Under the pieces are notes generated by a model. That model saw only the letters and a program-made list of their open reading frames with translations, made no database searches and was not told the origin of the DNA. DNA of 16,748 bases, from positions 1 through 16,748 of the forward strand of contig DATC01000059.1 of the NCBI GenBank assembly GCA_002504495.1, in the 5' to 3' direction. A program made the position numbers and the translations under genes. This DNA comes from Methanomassiliicoccaceae archaeon UBA537 (GTDB taxonomy: Archaea; Thermoplasmatota; Thermoplasmata; Methanomassiliicoccales; Methanomethylophilaceae). Every line of letters starts with the position of its first letter. Within the stretch, counting starts at the first letter, position 1. Of the stretch, positions 1 to 6,690 are shown in pieces.

Positions 1-268
1 CCAGGAAGCTGCCGGACGTGTAGATCTTGACGAACGGCTCTCCCTTGTAGCGTGACAGTGCTTGATCGAGCTGCCTGAGGAGGTCCTCCTCCGTGACGCC
101 TCCCAAAGAGGCCTCCCTGTATCCGCACATGGTGCATCCCCCGTTCCTGACCCAGCAGCACCCGTTGGTGCGCATGATGATCACCAGGGCCCCGACCTTG
201 CGACCGGAGGACATGTCCGATTCCTTCCATATGGCCTCGAGCTCTGAAGGGGATCTCTTGCCTTTCAT
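1..268 (-). CDS. Archaeosine synthase radical SAM subunit RaSEA, N-terminal part (runs off the left edge)
   Basis: Only the first 89 codons are inside the window. The translation has a cysteine cluster of the form CWVRNGGCTMCGY (Cys38, Cys45, Cys48) followed by IYTSGSFL at residues 82-89. Together these are the signature of the archaeal radical SAM family that acts with ArcS to turn preQ0-lysine tRNA into archaeosine (G+ at tRNA position 15). The cluster spacing is CX6CX2C rather than the common CX3CX2C, as seen in this family. The ATG at 268 is the only reasonable start: an in-frame TAG lies four codons upstream, and a TATA-like box sits about 27 nt before the ATG with no Shine-Dalgarno, so the message is probably leaderless. 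The gene is divergent from the reductase gene at 443. The family call is fairly firm from the motifs; the C-terminal domains cannot be seen. Confidence 0.8.
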   Translation of the reverse strand, partial: MKGKRSPSELEAIWKESDMSSGRKVGALVIIMRTNGCCWVRNGGCTMCGYREASLGGVTEEDLLRQLDQALSRYKGEPFVKIYTSGSFL

Positions 269-290
269 CGGCCGAGCCTATCGATGCCCT

Positions 291-300
291 GTTTATTTCA
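291..300 (-). promoter_or_regulatory. TATA-like box of the RaSEA gene
   Basis: Read on the minus strand this is tgaaataaac, centred about 27 nt upstream of the ATG at 268. That distance is what a leaderless archaeal transcript would have. Confidence 0.45.
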
Positions 301-408
301 ATTTCGCGATGCCGCGTTCGTCCGCTTGTGGCGAATCCGAAGGTATCGATCATGTGCCAGATCCCATAATGTCTGCAGTCTGCCATGCATCCGGCGCTCG
401 AAAACGTC

Positions 409-416
409 TTTATGTA
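409..416 (+). promoter_or_regulatory. TATA-like box of the FAD reductase gene
   Basis: tttatgta lies about 30 nt before the ATG at 443. No Shine-Dalgarno precedes that ATG, so a leaderless or very short-leader message is likely. The 269-442 gap between the divergent genes holds nothing else I recognise. Confidence 0.4.
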
Positions 417-442
417 CGCGCGCATCACACGTCCCAGATATA

Positions 443-1792
443 ATGGGCAGAAGGGTTCTCATCATCGGATCAGGAGCCGCCGGCATGTCCGCCGCCTCTG
501 CAGCCCGGAAAGCATCGGTCGAGGCCGAGATCACAGTAATCACCGAGGACACCGACATCGCATACTCGCCCTGCGCCATCCCCTGGGGGATAGAAGGCAG
601 GACGGGATGGGACGATATCGTCATGCACGACCCCTCATACTACGAGGCGGAGCGCGACATCAAGGTCGTCGTCCGCACCAAGGTCGAATCCGTCGATCCG
701 GAGGCCCGCGTCGCCGTAGCCGGAGGAGTTAGCTACCACTACGACTCCCTCGTAGTTGCTACCGGAGGGACCGTCTTCGTCCCGCCCATCGAAGGGAAGG
801 ACCTCGGCAACGTGTTCGTCGTCCGCACCGTGCGCGACGGGAAGGCGATACAGAAGGCCCTCGCCGATGCGAAGAACGTCGTCATAGGCGGAGCCGGAGT
901 CATCGGACTCGAGCTCGCCGTCGCGCTCCGCGACATGGGGAAGGAGGTCACCGTCATCGAGATGATGGACCAGGTCATCCCCCGCATAGCGGACAAGGAC
1001 ATGGCCGACAGGATCCAGGCCCACCTCGAGGAGAAGGGAGTCAGGTTCGTCATGAAGGCTCCGATGCAGGCAGTCAAAGGCGACGGAAAGGCATCTTCCG
1101 TCATCGCCGGAGGCGTGGAGTACCCTGCGGAAGTGGTCATCTTCGCGACCGGCGTCAGAGCCAACCTGGAGATTCCCAAGGCCCTCGGCCTGGATATAGG
1201 GCAGCTCAACGCCGTGATAGCCTCGCCGACGATGAACGCCTATAAGAGAGGGAGACTCGTCCCCGACGTCTACGTCGCCGGAGACCTCGTCCAGTGCTCT
1301 TCGGCAATCATGCCCGGCGCCACTATGAGCCAGCTCGGTTCCACAGCGGTTCGCCAGGGCGCCGTGGCAGGAAACAACGCCGCAGGAGGCTCCAAGAAGC
1401 TATTCGGCCCCGTCGCCAGCCCATGGGTCAGTCGTATAGGAGATCTTGAAATCGCAGGAACCGGCCTCTCGAAGGGACTGGCGTCCTGGTACGGAATCGA
1501 TGTCGTCGAAGGAAGGGCGACCGGATTAACCCGTGCAAGGTACTACCCCGGCGGAAAAGAGCTCATCGTGAAGATCCTGGCCGACAGGACAACTCACAAG
1601 ATAATCGGCGCCCAGGTGATTGCGGGAGAGGAGGCGACGGGACGCATCAACTGGCTCACTTCCGCTGCCGTCGATGGGATCACCGCCGAAGACCTCCTGA
1701 CCTATGGGGAGAACGCCTACTGCCCTCCGACCAACATGGTCAGGGACGTCGTCCTTTCGGCCGCAGAGGACCTCTGCTCCAAGCTCCAGTGA
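443..1792 (+). CDS. FAD-dependent pyridine nucleotide-disulfide oxidoreductase (CoA-disulfide reductase/NADH oxidase type)
   Basis: The 449-residue protein has the three parts of this family. An N-terminal FAD Rossmann motif GSGAAG is at residues 9-14, an NAD(P)H Rossmann motif GGAGVIGLE lies near residues 151-159, and a C-terminal dimerisation domain contains the YCPPTNMVRD segment. A single Cys44 in SPCAIPW sits where CoA-disulfide reductases and NADH oxidases keep the redox-active cysteine that is oxidised to a disulfide or sulfenate. There is no CxxxxC pair, so it is not a glutathione- or thioredoxin-reductase type enzyme. The reading frame is open further upstream to about 284, but the Rossmann motif starts right after the ATG at 443 and a TATA-like box sits 30 nt before it. 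The gene is followed after only 4 nt by the TPD-motif nuclease gene, suggesting one transcript. The substrate (CoA disulfide, polysulfide, oxygen) cannot be decided from sequence. Confidence 0.85.
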   Translation: MGRRVLIIGSGAAGMSAASAARKASVEAEITVITEDTDIAYSPCAIPWGIEGRTGWDDIVMHDPSYYEAERDIKVVVRTKVESVDPEARVAVAGGVSYHYDSLVVATGGTVFVPPIEGKDLGNVFVVRTVRDGKAIQKALADAKNVVIGGAGVIGLELAVALRDMGKEVTVIEMMDQVIPRIADKDMADRIQAHLEEKGVRFVMKAPMQAVKGDGKASSVIAGGVEYPAEVVIFATGVRANLEIPKALGLDIGQLNAVIASPTMNAYKRGRLVPDVYVAGDLVQCSSAIMPGATMSQLGSTAVRQGAVAGNNAAGGSKKLFGPVASPWVSRIGDLEIAGTGLSKGLASWYGIDVVEGRATGLTRARYYPGGKELIVKILADRTTHKIIGAQVIAGEEATGRINWLTSAAVDGITAEDLLTYGENAYCPPTNMVRDVVLSAAEDLCSKLQ

Positions 1793-1796
1793 TCCG

Positions 1797-2576
1797 ATGC
1801 GCTACGAGGAATACAGGAAGCTCTACGGCGAACTCCGCACCCCTGCGGACGTCGAACGCCTTTCGGATCGCTACGACCCCAGGATGCTGGACAGCCTCTT
1901 CACGCAGAAGACGACCCGCGAGGTCAAACGCAACTTCTATGCAGTGAAGAACTCGTCGAAGAAGATGCTGAAGGAGTGGCAGAAAGGCAAGTCCTTCATG
2001 GACCTCTCGAGGAAGTACGATTTTCCGCCGCTTCTCGTCGCCATGTTCGTCTTCATGGAGGACGGCGCCGGAAGGAAGGAGTTCTGGTCCTACGTCCGCG
2101 ACCCGGATCTTCTGGAGAGCCCGGAGACCGCTGCCGAGGTCCGGGAGGCCATCAGGAACGACATCGTCTATTCGCCTGAAGCCAATGCGAGACAGAAAGA
2201 GAGGGGGCTCTGGGGCGAGGGGCTTCTCCATGAATGGCTGGACGGACAGGGCGTGACGTACCGCACGGAGAACGATCTGCGCGGCACCGAGTTCACCAAG
2301 ACTCCGGACTGCCTCCTCGACTTCCCAGTCCTGTACGAAGGCCATGAGATCCACTGGGTGGAGAGCAAGGCCTCATTCGGTGACAACACGGAATTCAAAT
2401 TCAACTCCAGAAAGCAACTGATACCCTATACGGATCTGTTCGGCCCGGGACTCGTCGTCTACTGGGTAGGATGCCTCGACGACATGGACTGCCCAGAGGA
2501 CGTCTACATCTGCGACATCTCCGTGATGGATAAGAAACTGGAACGGATCCCGAAGGGAGAAGAACCCCTCGAGTGA
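1797..2576 (+). CDS. TPD-motif protein, CDIN1/C15orf41-like predicted PD-(D/E)XK nuclease
   Basis: The 259-residue protein carries the TPD motif (FTKTPDCLLDFPV, TPD at 169-171) and a downstream VESK motif (Glu189, Lys191). A Glu at 141 in LWGEGLLHEW gives the helix-1 acidic residue common in PD-(D/E)XK nucleases. This arrangement is that of the Pfam TPD family, which includes human CDIN1 (C15orf41, mutated in congenital dyserythropoietic anaemia type I) and archaeal homologues of unknown role; a restriction-endonuclease-like fold related to Holliday junction resolvases has been proposed. The N-terminal 100 residues are helical and charged, perhaps DNA-binding; KGKSFMDLSRKYDFPPLLVA (62-81) looks like a helix-turn-helix. 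The ATG at 1797 is 4 nt after the reductase stop and begins the recognisable protein, though the frame is open further upstream inside the reductase gene. Biochemical activity is inferred, not known. Confidence 0.75.
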   Translation: MRYEEYRKLYGELRTPADVERLSDRYDPRMLDSLFTQKTTREVKRNFYAVKNSSKKMLKEWQKGKSFMDLSRKYDFPPLLVAMFVFMEDGAGRKEFWSYVRDPDLLESPETAAEVREAIRNDIVYSPEANARQKERGLWGEGLLHEWLDGQGVTYRTENDLRGTEFTKTPDCLLDFPVLYEGHEIHWVESKASFGDNTEFKFNSRKQLIPYTDLFGPGLVVYWVGCLDDMDCPEDVYICDISVMDKKLERIPKGEEPLE

Positions 2577-2587
2577 CCTATGCCGGC

Positions 2588-2608
2588 GGGCGGGATCGGG
2601 TCCCGCCC
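2588..2608. terminator. GC-rich hairpin between convergent genes
   Basis: gggcggga (2588-2595) pairs perfectly with tcccgccc (2601-2608) across a 5-nt loop. It sits in the 38-nt gap between the TPD-nuclease stop and the mptA stop, so it could end transcripts from both sides. There is no T-run, so termination activity is a guess from position. Confidence 0.45.
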
Positions 2609-2614
2609 CCGGAC

Positions 2615-3499
2615 TCACATGTTTTCCTGTCTGAGCTCGCCCATCGTGGCGGTTCTTTCAGCGTAGGCATCGTGCTTGTGGATGGATTCCTCGGAATCGC
2701 TGACGACGTTCACGAGCGCATCGTCGGGAAGATCGGGATAACGGGCCACAACCCTTTCAAGAACGCCTCTGGCCACATCCTCGACGAACTTCGTATTGCG
2801 ATGGGCGTTTATGACTACCTGCCCTTCGTCGGGCCTCTTGAGAAGCTCGAAGGTCGGCGACGAGAAGGAATCTTCCACGAGATCGATGAGCTCCTCCGCC
2901 TCCACATAAACCCCCTCCGGAAGCGTGAGCTTCAGCGTGCAGACGTTCCTCTGATTGTGTGTCATCACAGGCATGTCGCCGCTGTATCCCAGCATCTCCG
3001 TGATGGTCTGCTGCGCACAGGGGCATGCGCTCATGCCGACTGCGCTTATTCCGATCTCCGTGGTCAGAGGGCCGTCGCGCACGATGTCCCCTCCGGCATA
3101 GAGCGTGTACGTCTCGAAGGTGTCCCTGCCGAGAGGCGTCTTGTTCGGCTTGAAGTACTCCGCCGTGATATGGACCTCCGCATGTTTGGCGTACTCGTGA
3201 TGCACGAGAAGCCTGCGGCAGATATCGACCGACAGGATCTCCAGACCGGGAACCGGATTCTCCAGGCTCTCCGAAACGACCTCATTGATGACGTCTACGT
3301 TCCTCGACATATGCGACCCCTTCTGATCGGCAGGCAGATCGACATAGATGTCGAAGGAGCAGTTCAGGGTGCCGTTCAACCTGTTGGCCAGACCCTCCCT
3401 CTTCACGATCACGGGCTTGTGCACGTTGCGGACGCCCACGCGGGAGAGCTTGTATCTGGCATCCCCGGTGCCGTACTGCAGATCGCACTTCAGACTCAT
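2615..3499 (-). CDS. mptA: GTP cyclohydrolase MptA (methanopterin biosynthesis, FolE2 family)
   Basis: MptA converts GTP to 7,8-dihydroneopterin 2',3'-cyclic phosphate, the first step to tetrahydromethanopterin, and is Fe(II)-dependent in methanogens. The 294-residue protein shows the family landmarks in order: RVGVRN near residue 20, VDLPADQKGSHMSR (53-66), GMSACPCAQ with Cys159 and Cys161 (155-163), and MTHNQR (179-184) with a candidate metal-binding His. Length is right for the family. A TTG four codons upstream (3511) is in frame, but the ATG at 3499 lies about 26 nt from a TATA-like box, so I chose it. No Shine-Dalgarno is seen. The gene is divergent from rnhB and convergent with the TPD-nuclease gene. 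It is strong evidence for a methanopterin-using archaeon. Confidence 0.92.
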   Translation of the reverse strand: MSLKCDLQYGTGDARYKLSRVGVRNVHKPVIVKREGLANRLNGTLNCSFDIYVDLPADQKGSHMSRNVDVINEVVSESLENPVPGLEILSVDICRRLLVHHEYAKHAEVHITAEYFKPNKTPLGRDTFETYTLYAGGDIVRDGPLTTEIGISAVGMSACPCAQQTITEMLGYSGDMPVMTHNQRNVCTLKLTLPEGVYVEAEELIDLVEDSFSSPTFELLKRPDEGQVVINAHRNTKFVEDVARGVLERVVARYPDLPDDALVNVVSDSEESIHKHDAYAERTATMGELRQENM

Positions 3500-3520
3500 G
3501 GTGTGCCCCAACGACGCATT

Positions 3521-3530
3521 AATCTTAAAG
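3521..3530 (-). promoter_or_regulatory. TATA-like box of mptA
   Basis: Minus-strand ctttaagatt is centred about 26 nt upstream of the ATG at 3499, the spacing expected for a leaderless message. rnhB on the other strand starts at 3562; its own box is less clear (a gttgtaat stretch near 3533-3540). Confidence 0.4.
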
Positions 3531-3561
3531 ACGTTGTAATCTACAAGGACACGGGTAGGTC

Positions 3562-4200
3562 ATGCACTGCGGGATAGACGAGGCGGGACGCGGTTCCGTC
3601 ATGGGGCCCCTGGTCGTGGGGGCTGTTTGGATCGAGAACGACGGAGTGCTATCCGAAATCGGCGTGAGGGATTCCAAGAAGCTTACGCCGCGCACAAGGG
3701 AGCGCATGTTCGATAGGATAACGGAAAGCGCGAACGCATGGTGCACCGTCATAGTAACTGCCGATGAGATCGATTCCCGTCGCAGAACCGAGTCTCTCAA
3801 CGAGATCGAGCTCCGCATGTTCGCAGAGGCTGCATCCAAGAACCCCTCTTCGACGGTCTATGCAGACTGTCCCGATGTGAACGAAGCACGGTTCGCCTCC
3901 GAACTCGGATCCATCGTCGAAGGTCCGGCCATCATAGCAAAGCATAAAGCCGACGATATGTACCCTGCGGTATCGGCAGCCTCCATAGTGGCCAAGGTGA
4001 CCCGCGATCGGATGATCGAGGATCTCCACAAGGAGATAGGAGACTTCGGAAGCGGATATCCGAGCGACCACTACACGATGGACTTCATCTCCGATTGGAT
4101 GAGCAGGAACGGCAGTCCCCCTCCGCACACAAGGAGGTCGTGGGAACCGGTGAAGCAGCTCATCTCGGCCAGGTCTGTGAGAAGGCTGGATGAATGGTGA
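3562..4200 (+). CDS. rnhB: Ribonuclease HII
   Basis: Ribonuclease HII cuts the RNA strand of RNA/DNA hybrids and removes single ribonucleotides from DNA. The 212-residue protein has the canonical pattern: GIDEAGRG at residues 4-11 (catalytic Asp6, Glu7), an Asp in YADCPD (Asp102), and KADDMYPAVSAASIVAKVTRDR (129-150) with catalytic Asp131. Length matches archaeal single-domain enzymes. The ATG at 3562 places DEAGRG at its usual distance from the N-terminus, and a short aggt motif precedes it. The TGA stop overlaps the region just upstream of the SCP2-like gene, so the two are probably co-transcribed and translationally coupled. Confidence 0.95.
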   Translation: MHCGIDEAGRGSVMGPLVVGAVWIENDGVLSEIGVRDSKKLTPRTRERMFDRITESANAWCTVIVTADEIDSRRRTESLNEIELRMFAEAASKNPSSTVYADCPDVNEARFASELGSIVEGPAIIAKHKADDMYPAVSAASIVAKVTRDRMIEDLHKEIGDFGSGYPSDHYTMDFISDWMSRNGSPPPHTRRSWEPVKQLISARSVRRLDEW

Positions 4201-4205
4201 TTCTA

Positions 4206-4538
4206 ATGACCATGCAGCAGGAGATCCAAGGCGTTATTGACAGGTTCCGCAGGAAAGTGGAAAAGGACCCCGACCTCAAGAAAGAGATTGCCCACTTGGA
4301 GAAGACGTTCAACCTGGATCTCGGAGACGAGAGCTACACACTCAAGCTCAAAGACTCTGACATATGCTACTTCGAGCCGGGCCTCGCCGATGATGCGGAT
4401 GTGACACTCGTCACGACCCCGGAGAACCTCCAGGGTCTCATCGACGGCACTCTCAGACCTATGAGGGCGTACGTGCTGAAGAAGATCCAGGTCAAAGGGA
4501 AGATCGACGATCTCCTGTTCCTGAAAAAGTTCTTCTGA
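4206..4538 (+). CDS. SCP2-like sterol-binding-family protein
   Basis: This 110-residue protein resembles the small SCP2 (sterol carrier protein 2) domain proteins of archaea: a charged first helix (QEIQGVIDRFRRKVEKDP), alternating strands (YTLKLKDSDICYFEPG), ADVTLVTTPENLQGLIDG near residues 64-81, and an end segment IQVKGKIDDLLFLKKFF. In other SCP2 proteins the fold makes a hydrophobic tunnel for a lipid or acyl group; archaea make no sterols, so the ligand is unknown. Three in-frame ATGs (4194, 4206, 4212) are possible. ggtga at 4196-4200, overlapping the rnhB stop, is 5 nt before 4206, which favours that one. It ends its transcript at a strong hairpin. Confidence 0.7.
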   Translation: MTMQQEIQGVIDRFRRKVEKDPDLKKEIAHLEKTFNLDLGDESYTLKLKDSDICYFEPGLADDADVTLVTTPENLQGLIDGTLRPMRAYVLKKIQVKGKIDDLLFLKKFF

Positions 4539-4544
4539 ACCTGA

Positions 4545-4575
4545 GCCCGGCTCCTTCGGGACGCCGGGCATTTCT
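4545..4575 (+). terminator. Hairpin terminator with C(UUCG)G loop after the SCP2-like gene
   Basis: gcccggctcc (4545-4554) pairs with ggacgccgggc (4559-4569, C4562 bulged) around a ttcg loop closed by C-G, the very stable cUUCGg tetraloop. It is followed by the T-rich stretch atttctat. It lies 6 nt after the SCP2-like stop. Confidence 0.7.
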
Positions 4576-4626
4576 ATATTATTAATGCCCATTATTGTGC
4601 ATCTTCATTGTTCATCTGCATAATCA

Positions 4627-4636
4627 TTATATAATA
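4627..4636 (+). promoter_or_regulatory. TATA box of the initiator tRNA gene
   Basis: ttatataata is centred about 26-27 nt upstream of the first tRNA nucleotide at 4658, the standard archaeal distance to the transcription start. Confidence 0.7.
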
Positions 4637-4657
4637 CCCCTTGGATGCGATGTTCAT

Positions 4658-4735
4658 AGCGAGGTAGGGTAGCCAGGATATCCCGTCGGGCTCATAACCC
4701 GGAGACCGGTCGTTCAAATCGATCCCTCGCTACCA
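4658..4735 (+). tRNA. Initiator tRNA-Met (anticodon CAU), CCA encoded
   Basis: The 7-bp acceptor stem agcgagg/cctcgct starts with A1-U72, the archaeal/eukaryotic initiator feature. The anticodon stem-loop tcgggctcataacccgg carries the three consecutive G-C pairs that mark initiators, with anticodon cat at 4693-4695. The T arm is ggtcg-ttcaaat-cgatc (one G-T pair), and ACCA follows at 4732-4735. No intron is seen. It has its own TATA box and is followed by a T5 run. Nothing else looks co-transcribed. Confidence 0.95.
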
Positions 4736-4739
4736 TCTG

Positions 4740-4744
4740 TTTTT
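4740..4744 (+). terminator. T-run ending the tRNA transcript
   Basis: Five T residues begin 4 nt after the encoded CCA; oligo-T alone commonly ends archaeal transcripts. Confidence 0.5.
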
Positions 4745-4907
4745 CATGCCAACTGGTTCATGATTATTGTACTCGAGCGTGACTAGTTCGATTCCTTGCA
4801 GACTCTGTGTCCACAATGTGATATATCGCTTCCACGCAGACTAGGTATCCTCCGCCTTCAACCGATGATCGCCTGAGACATAGAAGCGACCATACTTGTA
4901 AGCAGAT
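4745..4907. other. Unassigned intergenic stretch
   Basis: About 160 nt between the tRNA and the glnK terminator. It is less G+C-rich than its surroundings and holds a TATA-like gatatatc near 4820-4827, with tcgcttc and gaagcga as a distant inverted pair (about 4826 and 4883). I see no convincing ORF or tRNA, and nothing here can be assigned. Confidence 0.4.
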
Positions 4908-4945
4908 GAAAAAAGAACCGGACGCACGCAAAACCGTGCATCCGG
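4908..4945 (-). terminator. Hairpin plus T-run terminator of amtB-glnK
   Basis: On the minus strand an 11-bp stem (ccggatgcacg/cgtgcgtccgg, one G-T pair; plus-strand arms 4918-4928 and 4935-4945) with a 6-nt loop is followed by ttctttttt (4909-4917). It lies about 70 nt after the glnK stop and has the shape of an intrinsic terminator. Confidence 0.75.
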
Positions 4946-4950
4946 GCAGG

Positions 4951-4980
4951 GTCGACGGTGCGCTCAGCGCATCGATCGAC
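4951..4980 (-). other. Second hairpin directly before the glnK terminator
   Basis: gtcga-cggtgcgc (4951-4963) pairs with gcgcatcg-a-tcgac (4967-4980), one bulged A and one G-T pair, around a 3-nt loop. Together with the terminator hairpin it makes a double stem-loop in the glnK 3' untranslated region. It might protect the mRNA 3' end or be a processed RNA; this is inference. Confidence 0.45.
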
Positions 4981-5015
4981 CCCTGTGTTTGGAGGAATAG
5001 AACGATCGACGGAGA

Positions 5016-5348
5016 TTACTCCGATGCTGGCGCCTCGGAACGAATCCTGATCGACTGCTCGACCGGCAGGATGAAGATCCTTCCGTCTCCGGGATGACCG
5101 GTCTCGGCCTTCGAACGGATGGTATCCACAGCGAGCTGCACCTTGTCGTCATCCAGAACGAGTTCCAGTTGAATCTTCTCGATCTCGTCCACGATGAACT
5201 CTCCGACCCTGGTCGTGAATACCAGACCCATCTGCTCCCCGTGGCCCGTCACATGGATTATGGTCATCCCCATGATGCCCACATCCTTGAGCGCATCCTT
5301 CACGCACTGCAGCCTCTCGGGCCTTATCACCGCTATCAGCATCTTCAT
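5016..5348 (-). CDS. glnK: PII nitrogen regulatory protein GlnK
   Basis: PII trimers bind ATP/ADP and 2-oxoglutarate and, in the GlnK group, plug the ammonium channel AmtB. The 110-residue protein aligns without gaps to the family: Gln39 (GEQMG), Lys58, the GDGRIF loop (Gly87, Gly89) and Arg101/Arg103 are all kept, so the ATP and 2-oxoglutarate sites look intact. The T-loop has normal length, but position 51, where bacterial PII has the uridylylated Tyr, is Phe (RVGEF). Uridylylation is therefore not expected. The start ATG at 5348 follows the amtB stop by 11 nt, with a clear gaggtgg Shine-Dalgarno overlapping that stop. The stop is TAA, the only one in the window. A hairpin terminator follows. 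Confidence 0.95.
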   Translation of the reverse strand: MKMLIAVIRPERLQCVKDALKDVGIMGMTIIHVTGHGEQMGLVFTTRVGEFIVDEIEKIQLELVLDDDKVQLAVDTIRSKAETGHPGDGRIFILPVEQSIRIRSEAPASE

Positions 5349-5359
5349 TGCTTTCCACC

Positions 5360-6685
5360 TCACATCACGTATGCGGACTCGCCGTGCTCGACGAGATCCT
5401 GTCCGATCAGCTCCTCGTTCTCGGTAGCGCGGACCCTCATGAGCTTTCCTATGATCCAGATGATGGCGTAGGACACGACGAAGCAGAACACCATCGTGAC
5501 CAGCACGGCGACGATGTTCCCCACGAAGAGGTGCCACTCGCCTTCGATCAGTCCGGGGACGTCGCAGTAGTTCTGGGCGAATATGCCTGTTGCTATGGCA
5601 CCCCAGATGCCTCCGACCCCGTGGACTCCCATGACATCGAGGGCGTCGTCGATTCCGGACTTCTCGCGGAAGAAGATCACTCCGAAGTAGCAGACGACTC
5701 CTCCGACGAGTCCGATGATCGCCGCACTGACAGGAGTCACGTAGCCTGCCCCGGGCGTGATCGCGACGAGACCTGCGATGGATCCGGCAGCGAGCCCGAG
5801 AGCTCCGACACGGCCGACATGGATGTACTGGACGACGGCCCATGCGGCCATGGCGCATACGGCTGCGATCATGGAGACCATCATCGCGCTCACTGCCTGA
5901 CCGTTCGCAGCAAGACCGGATCCTCCGTTGAATCCGAACCATCCGAACCAGAGGAGGAAGCATCCTATGAAGACCATGGGGATGCTGTGGGCCCTCTTGA
6001 TCGTGTTGGGGCTCCTCTTGCCGAGGTAGCATGCAAGAGCGAGACCGGTGGTACCTGCGCATATGTGAACGACGGTTCCACCGGCGAAGTCGAGGGTGGC
6101 CAGATCGAACGGAAGGTTGGCGAGGAATCCGCCGCCCCAGACCATGTGCGCCATGGGGGCGTAGACGAGGATGGACCACACGACGAGGAACCAGGTGATG
6201 GCCGTGTACCTTATCCTCTCGGCACAGGCACCGAGAACGATTCCCGCGGTGATGAATGCGAAGGTCATCTGGAAAAGGGCGAACTCCATGCCGGGGATCG
6301 TGGATCCCTCGGAGATCGTAGTGTCCGACACGCCGTTGAAGAACACTGCGTCGAGGCCTCCGATGAAGGAGTTGCCGTCTGTGAAGGCGAGGGAGTATCC
6401 TACAGCCGTCCAGGAGATGCCCATGACTGCCATGCAGATCAGGGTCTGTGAGATGATGGATGTCATGCTCTGCTTCCTGAGCATGCCTCCGTAGAACAGG
6501 GCGACTCCGGGAGTCATTATGAAAACGAGGATCGTGCAAATGCCGACCCACGCGATGTTCCCGTAATCCGCGGGATCTTCTCCTGCGGCATGATCGGCGG
6601 ATGCCGCCTGAGGCACGATCGCAAGAACGGCGATGGCGAATACCGCAAGAACCGCCAATGCGACCAACGTCTTTCTCGAACTCAT
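5360..6685 (-). CDS. amtB: Ammonium transporter AmtB
   Basis: This 441-residue Amt/MEP/Rh-family channel-type transporter begins with a likely signal peptide (hydrophobic 7-25, then AASA), as in many Amt proteins, followed by about 11 membrane segments. Key elements visible are GVALFYGGM (60-68), DFAGGTVVHICAG with Asp199 and His207, WFGWFGFNGGSG (246-257), and DVMGVHGVGG with His355. The two histidines form the twin-His pore pair. The C-terminal tail ends EHGESAYVM, the conserved cytosolic tail that couples subunits and contacts GlnK. The ATG at 6685 has ggtgat 5 nt upstream as a Shine-Dalgarno and a strong TATA box about 57 nt upstream. With glnK directly downstream this is the classic ammonium-limitation operon. 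I looked for, but did not find, a clear NrpR-type palindrome. Confidence 0.96.
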   Translation of the reverse strand: MSSRKTLVALAVLAVFAIAVLAIVPQAASADHAAGEDPADYGNIAWVGICTILVFIMTPGVALFYGGMLRKQSMTSIISQTLICMAVMGISWTAVGYSLAFTDGNSFIGGLDAVFFNGVSDTTISEGSTIPGMEFALFQMTFAFITAGIVLGACAERIRYTAITWFLVVWSILVYAPMAHMVWGGGFLANLPFDLATLDFAGGTVVHICAGTTGLALACYLGKRSPNTIKRAHSIPMVFIGCFLLWFGWFGFNGGSGLAANGQAVSAMMVSMIAAVCAMAAWAVVQYIHVGRVGALGLAAGSIAGLVAITPGAGYVTPVSAAIIGLVGGVVCYFGVIFFREKSGIDDALDVMGVHGVGGIWGAIATGIFAQNYCDVPGLIEGEWHLFVGNIVAVLVTMVFCFVVSYAIIWIIGKLMRVRATENEELIGQDLVEHGESAYVM

Positions 6686-6690
6686 TCAAA

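Noticed and set aside
4771..4810. A tRNA-like fragment (tagttcgattcc ... tgtcca), possibly an integration remnant
   Set aside because: The supposed T stem does not pair and no other tRNA arm is present.
4906..5097. A 63-codon plus-strand frame after the tRNA
   Set aside because: It lies on the glnK terminator hairpins and the antisense of the glnK end; no similarity recognised.
5348..6451. A 367-codon open frame antisense to amtB
   Set aside because: Its product is an Asp/Glu/His-rich low-complexity chain, as expected from the complement of a G+C-rich gene; amtB on the other strand has full family motifs.
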